NCBI GenBank assembly: GCA_963682085.1
Contig: OY821614.1
Span: forward strand, 248,001 to 312,000
DNA: 64,000 nt
DNA from: Thiodubiliella sp900128405
GTDB taxonomy: Bacteria > Pseudomonadota > Gammaproteobacteria > PS1 > Pseudothioglobaceae
Direction: 5' to 3'
Part shown: positions 50,665-58,343 of the stretch, piece after piece
Numbering within the stretch: the first letter of the stretch is position 1
Layout: each line of letters opens with the position of its first letter
Translations under genes and position numbers: made by a program
The notes under the pieces: model-generated
Told to the model about the DNA's origin: nothing
What the model saw: only the letters and a program-made list of their open reading frames with translations
The model's database searches: none

Positions 50665-50691
50665 ATTATACAATACAATATTTGCATTATT
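50665..50691 (-). promoter_or_regulatory. Promoter-like block of P11
   Basis: Minus-strand TATAAT (50670-50665) with AATATTTGCATTATT (50677-50691), the most altered palindrome copy. Confidence 0.38.
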
Positions 50692-50803
50692 CTTATAAAA
50701 AAATAATTACCTCCATTCTCAAATAAGAACTTAAAAATAAAGCAAAAAAAGCGCTATATTTAGGTCATTTTGGATGCTAATTTTTCAAAGTCAATATATC
50801 AAA

Positions 50804-50830
50804 TTTTACCCCTTGGTTAGTGAGGTAAAA
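50804..50830 (-). terminator. Conserved intergenic hairpin (P12-P11 gap)
   Basis: TTTTACC (50804-50810) with GGTAAAA (50824-50830). In minus-strand RNA the stem extends to 9 bp through one U-G wobble. Confidence 0.38.
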
Positions 50831-50849
50831 TGGTATCCAAGGGTAGCGA

Positions 50850-51465
50850 TAGAGTAACCCCTAACAACATCAGTTACTTCTGATTTGTTAAATCTAGTCG
50901 CCTCAACTTTATCATCTGAACCTGTTAAATCAATGATTCCAATATTTTGTATGCGATTATTGTCTATTTGAGTAAGGTCTAACTTATTAAGGCTTGCACC
51001 CGCTAATTTCAGAGTATCCGTATTACCACCATCAACACGAGCGAGTAAATAGCTAGAGAGAGTTTAGTAAAGTTGTTACCATTAATAATGATAATATCAA
51101 TCATTACCTATGCCTACATAAAAAACATCAGCGTTACTATTGCCTATTAAGGTGTCGTTACCTAAACCAGCAACAAGCAATTCATTAGAATGTCATTTTT
51201 ATTGGCATTAATATCACCTTGAAAATCAATTGTATGCGTAGCGGCATTTTCCCGCTTACTAATGTTTGCTAAATTAACGGCTCCCGTACTGGTTTTTTCA
51301 AATATCACATAAGATTTACCTTTGGTGTTATTACTCATAAAAGAGCTGGCAATAAAATCGCCCAAGCCATCGCCATTAACATCACCTACTGAGGAAACTG
51401 AAATACCACTCCAACCCCAGCACCCTTGACGCTAAATAACAAAGCCTTGTGCTAGAGCTTTTACA
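50850..51465 (-). pseudogene. Decayed 3' part of a type-B array gene (remnant R2)
   Basis: Minus strand shows VKALAQGFVI followed by a stop, then the last FG-GAP blade (WSGISVSSVGDVNGDGLGDF), GKSYVIFEKTSTGAVNLANI, HTIDFQGDINANKND, and frameshifted RTX and LARVDGG parts. The final ~30 codons and blades 1-6 are gone. It lies downstream of type-A gene P12 and upstream of P11. It shares its architecture and the phrase DFIASSFM with R1. Confidence 0.72.
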
Positions 51466-51505
51466 CATTGATACTTATCAAAAAGCAACTGGTTTTATTT
51501 CTTTT

Positions 51506-54500
51506 TTACAAAACAACCCCGACATCTTGTTGAACCCAAAGCGCAGCATTGGCATCAGTGTTGGCACTACTATGAGTATAAACATCATAGGTAATACTGC
51601 TTTCAGTCCTGGAACCTGATATCTTAGCAAACCCTGAGGCATTCACAGAGTCACCACTATTGCCTAATACTTTGAGAACATTGGTGCTGGTAGAAGCATC
51701 CAACACATCATTTAGATTGAGTATTAGAGTGTTGTTACCTGAACCAGTAATGTCTATTTTCTCAATATCTTGAATACGGATATTGCTGATGTTGGTTAAA
51801 TCTAGGGTTAAACCACTACCATCTAGTTCTAGCGTGTCAATGTTACCACCACCATCCACACGAGCACGATTGCCTACACCTGTTTGTGCTAATGCAACGA
51901 TATTGCTGGCATTGATGACAATAGTGTCTTTACCTGCACCTGCGTTGAAAACATCCATGCCACCGTTGCCTATTAGGGTGTCGTTACCTGCGCCAGCAAC
52001 AAAAATTTCATCATTGTTGGTGCCTGTGAGGGTATTGTTGTTTTTATCACCTAAATAGTTAATGATGTATTTTGAGTCGTCATTAAGTTCGCTTAAATCA
52101 ATAGCATCGGTGTCATTTTTACCGAAGATGACATAGGATTTTCCTGCTCTTGCTTTGGCTATCCGAGCGCCAACAATCAAATCATCCAAACCATCACCAT
52201 TGACATCGCCTGCGGTGGAGACTGAGGAACCACTCAAATCACCTGCATTTTCGCCGTTAATGACAAACCCCCCTGTACCACTAGCAACAACAGATAGATT
52301 GACCTCTGCGTTGTTGATTTTACCGAAAATTACATAGGATTTTCCTGCTTTTGATTTACCGCTTGGGTCGGCTTCAAAAGAACCAACAATCAAATCATCC
52401 AAGCCATCGCCGTTGACATCACCTGCGGTGGAGACTGAGAAGCCACTCCTATCATACGCATTCTCACCATTAATAACAAAGCCCCCTGTGCCAATAGCAG
52501 ATAGATTAATTGCTGTGTTGTCGGTTTTACCGAAAATGACATAGGATTTACCTACGATTTTTTTACCGTTTAAGTCGGACAGTGGGGTACCAACAATCAA
52601 ATCATCCAAGCCATCGCCGTTGACATCACCTGCACTGGAAACTGATTTGCCATTATAACTATTTCCGTTAATAACAAAACCCCCTGTGCCACTGGCAATA
52701 GCAGATAGCTCAATTGTTGTGCTGTCTTTTTTACCAAATATGATATAGGATTTGCTGATGCCAAAAGCACCAACAATCAAATCATCCAAGCCATCGCCGT
52801 TGACATCGCCTGCACTGGAAACTGAGTGGCCACTGTAGTTATTCGAATTCTCGCCGTTAATGACAAAGCCCCCTGTACCAATAGCAGATAGGTCGATTGC
52901 CGTGCCGTCAGCTTTACCGAAGATGACAAAGGATTTGCCCTTATATAGTCTGTCTATTTTGGTATTTGGAGCACCAATAATCAAATCATCCAAGCCATCG
53001 CCGTTGACATCGCCTGCGGTGGAGACTGAGGAGCCACTATGACTATCCCAATCCACGCCGGTAATACCAAACCCCCCTGTACCACTAGCAATGGCAGATA
53101 GGTTAATTGCTGTGCCGTCAGTTTTGCCAAAGATGACATAGGATTTTCCTGGTAAAACATATTGATTGTTTACACCGCTGAACCTCCATGCACCAACAAT
53201 CAAATCATCCAAGCCATCACCGTTGACATCGCCTGCAGTGGAGACTGAGTAGCCACTGCCATCATTTCCCATCTCACCGTTAATAACAAACCCCCTTGTG
53301 TCAATAGCAGATAGATCGATTGCCGTGCCGTCAGTTTTACCGAAAATGACATAGGATTTACCTGTGCCCTCTACACCGGACCTTGGAGCACCAACAATCA
53401 AATCATCCAAGCCATCGCCGTTGACATCGCCTGCGGTGGAGACTGAGATGCCACTCCAATCATTCGCATTCTTACCGTTAATAACAAAGCCTCTTGTTGG
53501 GATTTCTACTGATACAGTGATAACTCGCTCTGCCTTATTGCCTGCAACATCAGTAGCAACAATGGTAATTGTGTCATCATGCACCGAGGTTTGTATTGTT
53601 TTGTAGGTTAGTATTCCAGTATCAGTAGTAATCGAAAATTTGTTGGTATTTGTTCCTTCTATGCTATAAGTAATACCTTCATCTACAGTGCCATCATTAA
53701 GGTTAGTTACTTGAGCATCATAAACAGTAGTTGCAATAGGGGCGTTGACATAAGCATCAACTGCAATAGTTTGCTGGTCAAATATTGGGTTTGTGTTATC
53801 TACAATAATACGCAAAGTATTTTTACTTATATCTGAGACATTGCCAACTACATCGGTTTGTTTAATCTGAATGGCATTAACCGCATAAGTAGCATTATCA
53901 GCTAGCGTAAAACTACTGCCTGTGCCGTCAACAAAGCCATCATCACCACTAATAGAATACTGCCAAGTTGCACCCGTTTCTAAGCCATTAACAGTAATCA
54001 AACCATTACTGGTAACGCCATCGTTATCTAATAGACCTGTATCTACAAAGTCAAATGTTGGTTGAGCTGGTTTGCCTATGTCAATTGTTGTTGTCGTTGA
54101 ACTTGAATCCGTAATATCGCCACTATTACCAGAAAGGTTAACGATAACAGTATAATCACCTTGGGTAAGTTTTGAAGCCCAAGTGTCGCTATTGTCTAAA
54201 GTCCAAGTGTTATCATTCGCATCAACACTTGGAAGATTAGCACTAATTGTATGAACGACATCATTACCTTTCTTAAAGACAATGCTACTAATATTTATTG
54301 AAGTTACTGTGCCAATGATTGCAACTGTGCCACTTAAAGTAGTTGCTGCCATCTCACTAGCATTGATTTTATGATCATCACCAATGCCACTCCAAACAAC
54401 TGAAGTGGATAAGCCAATCACTTTTACCGATACAGTAATAAGTTGTTCTGTCTTATTGCCTGCAACATCAGTAGCAACAATGGTAACTGTGTCGTTATCA

Positions 54501-56086
54501 TGCACCAATGTCTGTATTGCTTTGTAAGTTAGTATTCCAGTGTCAGTAGTAATCGAAAATTTGTCGGCATTTGTCCCTTCTATGCTATAAGTAATATCTT
54601 CATCTGCGGTGCCATCATGAAGGTTGGTTACTTGAGCGTCATAAACAGTAGTTGCAATAGGGGAGTTGACACGAACATTAACTGTTGTAGCGGGTTGCAA
54701 ATCAAATATTGGATTTGTGTTATCTACGACAATACGCAAAGTATTTTTACCTATATCTGAGACATTATTAGCTACATCGATTTGCCTAACCTGAATGGCA
54801 TTAGCCTCATAAGTGGTATTATTAGCTAGCATAAAACTATTGTTTGTGCCGTTAACGAAGCCATTACCATTAATAGAATACTCCCAAGTTGCACCCACTT
54901 CTAAATTATTAACAGTAATCACGCCATTATTGGTAATGCCATCGTTATCTGACAGACCTGTATCTACAAAGTCAAATGTTGGTTTAACTGGTTTGGTTAT
55001 ATCACTTTTCACCGATACAGTAATAAGTTGCTCTGTCTCATTGCCTGCAACATCAGTGGCAATAATAGTAACTTTGTGAACACCTACTTGGGCTTGTTCT
55101 TTCTTATATTTTAATTCACCAGTAGTATTGTCAATCGTAAATCTTTCTTTTTGATGGCCGTCTTTTAAAGTGTAAGTAACTTTTTCCTCATTTGTTGTTG
55201 CCGTATATATTGTTGTTGATGTAGCGGTATTATCTATTTTAACATCAACAGTAGTTGAACTGGTAAACTCAGATTTTGTGGTATCTATGACAATAGATGA
55301 AGTTTCGTTAACATTAGTTACACTTAAGGTAACGCCAGCTTCATCAAGTTTCTTAATCTGAATGACATTAGCAGCATAGGTGTCATCACTCAGCATAAAA
55401 CTATTACCTTTACCATCAATGAAATTAACGCCACTATCAATGGAATACTGCCAAGTTTCGCCTGCTTTTAAATCATTGATAGTAATCATATTGCTGCTGG
55501 TAATGCCATCGTTATTTGAGGAACCTAAGTCTGTAATGAAGTCGTTTGTATTTTCATCATCCTCACTATCACTATCACTATCACCGTCATCGTTATTGTT
55601 ACTACTGCCAGCTATGACAGCTACAACTGCTACTGCGGCCATGATTTTAATAGCACTCAAAAAACTTTGATTACCACTTTTGCTAGATTCTGTAGAAACA
55701 ATAGACTGTTCACCATAAAAATACACAATTTGCGTGCCATCTTCTAAAGTAAAGGACGCATCAGCAACAATATGGTAAAGCCCACCATCTTCGGTGGGTA
55801 GAGAAACTAAACAAGATAAATCAGTTGCACAAACAGTAAAATAGTTGTCAAAAATAATAACGCCTTCTTCTAGTGCTACCTCTAAATCATCGCCGACTTT
55901 TTTGGCAATTAGGCTTGACTTTTTAGCATCAAAATCTTTAGCATTTAATTGATAAGCTGTGCCCGCTTGGACTTGAATATGTTGAACACCTTTGGTGATA
56001 AAAATAACTTCTTCGTTGAGTTTATCAGCAACTTTTTGCGCTTTATTTTGTAATACCATAACTTGTTTTTGTGTTTTTACTTGCAT
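51506..56086 (-). CDS. P12: first gene of the array, Ig/cadherin/FG-GAP adhesin-like protein
   Basis: 1526 residues in I-C-I-C-B-I-C, seven blades (about 870-1330), RTX and type-A end (…VQQDVGVVL). The N-terminal third, including the atypical hydrophobic stretch (SFLSAIKIMAAVAVVAVIAG) and the ITDLGSSNNDGITSSN module, is nearly identical to P6, although the C-termini belong to different types. Its propeller has the most varied loops of the type-A group, with several shortened ones (blade 5: GNSYNGKSVSS; blade 4: GAFGISKSYIIFG). As the 5'-most gene its upstream region is unlike that of the others. The start follows AAAAAGGT. Confidence 0.93.
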   Translation of the reverse strand: MQVKTQKQVMVLQNKAQKVADKLNEEVIFITKGVQHIQVQAGTAYQLNAKDFDAKKSSLIAKKVGDDLEVALEEGVIIFDNYFTVCATDLSCLVSLPTEDGGLYHIVADASFTLEDGTQIVYFYGEQSIVSTESSKSGNQSFLSAIKIMAAVAVVAVIAGSSNNNDDGDSDSDSEDDENTNDFITDLGSSNNDGITSSNMITINDLKAGETWQYSIDSGVNFIDGKGNSFMLSDDTYAANVIQIKKLDEAGVTLSVTNVNETSSIVIDTTKSEFTSSTTVDVKIDNTATSTTIYTATTNEEKVTYTLKDGHQKERFTIDNTTGELKYKKEQAQVGVHKVTIIATDVAGNETEQLITVSVKSDITKPVKPTFDFVDTGLSDNDGITNNGVITVNNLEVGATWEYSINGNGFVNGTNNSFMLANNTTYEANAIQVRQIDVANNVSDIGKNTLRIVVDNTNPIFDLQPATTVNVRVNSPIATTVYDAQVTNLHDGTADEDITYSIEGTNADKFSITTDTGILTYKAIQTLVHDNDTVTIVATDVAGNKTEQLITVSVKVIGLSTSVVWSGIGDDHKINASEMAATTLSGTVAIIGTVTSINISSIVFKKGNDVVHTISANLPSVDANDNTWTLDNSDTWASKLTQGDYTVIVNLSGNSGDITDSSSTTTTIDIGKPAQPTFDFVDTGLLDNDGVTSNGLITVNGLETGATWQYSISGDDGFVDGTGSSFTLADNATYAVNAIQIKQTDVVGNVSDISKNTLRIIVDNTNPIFDQQTIAVDAYVNAPIATTVYDAQVTNLNDGTVDEGITYSIEGTNTNKFSITTDTGILTYKTIQTSVHDDTITIVATDVAGNKAERVITVSVEIPTRGFVINGKNANDWSGISVSTAGDVNGDGLDDLIVGAPRSGVEGTGKSYVIFGKTDGTAIDLSAIDTRGFVINGEMGNDGSGYSVSTAGDVNGDGLDDLIVGAWRFSGVNNQYVLPGKSYVIFGKTDGTAINLSAIASGTGGFGITGVDWDSHSGSSVSTAGDVNGDGLDDLIIGAPNTKIDRLYKGKSFVIFGKADGTAIDLSAIGTGGFVINGENSNNYSGHSVSSAGDVNGDGLDDLIVGAFGISKSYIIFGKKDSTTIELSAIASGTGGFVINGNSYNGKSVSSAGDVNGDGLDDLIVGTPLSDLNGKKIVGKSYVIFGKTDNTAINLSAIGTGGFVINGENAYDRSGFSVSTAGDVNGDGLDDLIVGSFEADPSGKSKAGKSYVIFGKINNAEVNLSVVASGTGGFVINGENAGDLSGSSVSTAGDVNGDGLDDLIVGARIAKARAGKSYVIFGKNDTDAIDLSELNDDSKYIINYLGDKNNNTLTGTNNDEIFVAGAGNDTLIGNGGMDVFNAGAGKDTIVINASNIVALAQTGVGNRARVDGGGNIDTLELDGSGLTLDLTNISNIRIQDIEKIDITGSGNNTLILNLNDVLDASTSTNVLKVLGNSGDSVNASGFAKISGSRTESSITYDVYTHSSANTDANAALWVQQDVGVVL

Positions 56087-56174
56087 AATTTTACCTTTTT
56101 TTGATTTTTATTTTTTCTTAGACACCTAGCTCAGATTAATTGGATTTTCTTTAAAAGCGTAAGTGTTGAAGCTA

Positions 56175-56206
56175 ATTATAAAGTCTTTGCTAAACGCTTA
56201 TGTCAA
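56175..56206 (-). promoter_or_regulatory. Candidate promoter of P12
   Basis: Minus strand shows TTGACA (56206-56201) and TATAAT (56180-56175), both full consensus hexamers but 20 nt apart, which is longer than optimal. It lies about 90 nt upstream of the P12 start. It is unrelated to the TATAAT/palindrome block of the other array genes. Confidence 0.4.
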
Positions 56207-56244
56207 AGAGTATTATAAAAGCTAACATTTTACTTTAGTTTAAA

Positions 56245-56274
56245 TTTACATGGTAACTGTTTTTGTAATACAAT
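56245..56274 (+). promoter_or_regulatory. Candidate sigma70-type promoter of typA
   Basis: TTTACA (56245-56250), 18-nt spacer, TACAAT (56269-56274), each one base off consensus. It would give a leader of roughly 230 nt before typA. Recognised by eye only. Confidence 0.35.
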
Positions 56275-56514
56275 AAGTTTTACTTAAAAAAAACCTTATC
56301 TTATTAAGCCTCTGTCTCGTAGAGAACGGTTTACAATTGTTCTTTTATCATCACTTCCTAAATTTTTTTACAAAGATTAGGAGTCTACTTATAAAACATT
56401 CTCATTTTTTTTAAACAAATAGGGGTTATCAAAAGGTCTCATATTATTTAATGCTAATATGATGACACTTTAGGGGATAATAGCGATTTTTTTAAATACT
56501 TTAATATCATCAAA

Positions 56515-58326
56515 ATGAACGACAAACTTAGAAATATTGCCATTATTGCCCATGTTGACCACGGAAAAACTACGCTGGTTGATAAACTTTTGGAGCAATC
56601 ACAAACTTTTGATGACCGTTTTGAGTCCACTGATAGAATGATGGATTCTAACGATTTGGAAAAAGAGCGGGGTATTACCATTTCCAGTAAAAATACGGCA
56701 ATCAAATGGAATGATTATCATATTAATATTGTTGACACTCCGGGACACGCCGATTTTGGTGGCGAAGTAGAGCGGGTATTGTCAATGGTGGATTCGGTTT
56801 TATTGTTGGTAGATGCACAAGAAGGGCCAATGCCGCAAACGCGTTTTGTGACTAAAAAAGCCTTTGATCAAGGACTTAATCCAATTGTAGTGATTAACAA
56901 AATTGACAAAGATGCGGCGCGTCCTGATTGGGTAATTGACAAAGTATTTGATTTGTTTGACCAACTGGGTGCGACTGATGAGCAACTGGATTTTCCTATT
57001 ATTTATGCCTCAAGTATTAATGGTTACGCATCGTTAGAAGACAGTGTGCGTTCGGGTGATATGACCCCAATGTTTGAAACCATTATTGCCAAAGTGGCAG
57101 CACCAGAGGTGGATGTTAATGCACCTTTGCAAATGCAAATTACAGCACTTGATTATTCCTCATTTATTGGGGCAATTGGTATTGGGCGGATTACCCGTGG
57201 CACTATTAAGAAAAACCAACAAGTGGCAGTAGTGAGTGCTGATGGCACTGAACGCAAGGCTAAAGTTGCAGGTTTAATGGGTTTTATGGGTTTAGAAAAA
57301 GTGGAAACTGACAGTGCTGAAGCGGGTAATATTGCCTGTATTACAGGTATTGAAGGTATTTCTATTTCAGACACGATTTGCGATGTTGAAACAATTGAAG
57401 CCTTACCACCCCTTAGTGTGGACGAACCGACAGTGTCAATGGCATTTCGTGTAAACGATTCACCATTTGCAGGTCAAGATGGCAAGTATATTACTTCAAG
57501 AAATATTCGCGATCGCCTAGACAAAGAGTTGATTTACAATGTGGCATTACGGGTTGAAAATACCGAGGACCCCTCTGAATTTTTGGTATCAGGTCGGGGG
57601 GAGTTACACTTGTCTATATTGATTGAAACCATGCGCCGTGAAGGGTTTGAGTTGGCAGTAGGTCGTCCACAGGTGATTTTAAAAGAGATTGACGGGGTAA
57701 TTTGTGAGCCGTTTGAAAATTTGAGTGTTGATGTTGAATCCCAACACCAAGGCACAGTGATGGAAAAGCTCGGTGAACGAAAAGGTGAACTTAGTGATAT
57801 GGTGCCTGATGGCAATGGTAGAGTGAAATTAGACTTTAACATTCCTGCTCGTGGTTTGATTGGCTTTAGAACAGAATTTTTAACAGCCACGACAGGCACA
57901 GGCTTAATGAATTCTTCATTTGATGCTTACAAGCCAAGAAAAGACGGCGAAATTGGTCAACGCAATAATGGCTCACTGATTTCAATGACGCAAGGGCAAG
58001 CAGTGGCGTATGCGATTTTTAATTTACAAAAATCGGGTAAATTCTTTGTTGAACACAATACTGATATTTACGAAGGTATGGTGGTCGGTATTCATACCCG
58101 AGATAAAGATTTGGTTGTCAATGTAATGAAGGGTAAGCAACTTACCAATGTTCGTGCCTCTGGTACGGATGAAGCGGTATCACTCACACCAGCGATTAAA
58201 CTCGATCTTGAGCAAGCACTAGAATTTATTGATGACGATGAATTGGTGGAAGTAACACCAAATAACATTCGTATTCGTAAGCGCTTATTAGGTGAAACGG
58301 AACGCAAAAGAGCGCGTAGTAAATAA
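56515..58326 (+). CDS. typA: TypA/BipA ribosome-associated translational GTPase
   Basis: 603 residues, the usual length for BipA/TypA (607 in E. coli). The GTPase domain carries all G motifs: AHVDHGKT (residues 12-19), RGITI, DTPGH, NKID and the SSxNG-type G5 (ASSINGYA). An EF-Tu domain-II-like barrel, EF-G-like domains III and V, and the TypA-specific C-terminal region (GRGELHLSILIETMRREG, then the ARGLIGFRTEF block) follow. The family binds 70S ribosomes near the A site and supports 50S assembly and stress or low-temperature growth. The start ATG lacks a strong ribosome site. The following permease begins 17 bp after its stop, so they are likely co-transcribed. Confidence 0.97.
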   Translation: MNDKLRNIAIIAHVDHGKTTLVDKLLEQSQTFDDRFESTDRMMDSNDLEKERGITISSKNTAIKWNDYHINIVDTPGHADFGGEVERVLSMVDSVLLLVDAQEGPMPQTRFVTKKAFDQGLNPIVVINKIDKDAARPDWVIDKVFDLFDQLGATDEQLDFPIIYASSINGYASLEDSVRSGDMTPMFETIIAKVAAPEVDVNAPLQMQITALDYSSFIGAIGIGRITRGTIKKNQQVAVVSADGTERKAKVAGLMGFMGLEKVETDSAEAGNIACITGIEGISISDTICDVETIEALPPLSVDEPTVSMAFRVNDSPFAGQDGKYITSRNIRDRLDKELIYNVALRVENTEDPSEFLVSGRGELHLSILIETMRREGFELAVGRPQVILKEIDGVICEPFENLSVDVESQHQGTVMEKLGERKGELSDMVPDGNGRVKLDFNIPARGLIGFRTEFLTATTGTGLMNSSFDAYKPRKDGEIGQRNNGSLISMTQGQAVAYAIFNLQKSGKFFVEHNTDIYEGMVVGIHTRDKDLVVNVMKGKQLTNVRASGTDEAVSLTPAIKLDLEQALEFIDDDELVEVTPNNIRIRKRLLGETERKRARSK

Positions 58327-58343
58327 TTAATCTACCTAACCTA

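Larger units (their letters stand above)
56087..56514. other. Divergent region between the array (P12) and typA
   Basis: AT-rich, 428 bp, outside the repeat family. It contains a candidate minus-strand promoter for P12 (56175-56206) and a candidate plus-strand promoter for typA (56245-56274). From about 56280 to the typA start no further gene or clear structure is seen. This marks the sharp boundary of the array. Confidence 0.5.

Noticed and set aside
51162..51365. 67-codon minus-strand ORF as a small gene
   Set aside because: It is part of remnant R2, matching the end of blade 7 and the start of the RTX region of type-B genes.
1..56086. Many plus-strand ORFs of 60-130 codons opposite the array genes
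   Set aside because: They recur at equivalent positions of every FG-GAP blade or Ig/cadherin module and are low-complexity mirror readings of conserved coding sequence. None has a consistent ribosome site or independent conservation.
1..56086. Diversity-generating retroelement as source of loop variation
   Set aside because: No reverse transcriptase, template repeat or adenine-specific substitution pattern was recognised. Gene conversion between copies explains the observed mosaics better.
56454..56705. Minus-strand ORF of 83 codons across the typA start
   Set aside because: It overlaps the conserved GTPase motifs of typA on the other strand; a chance reading.
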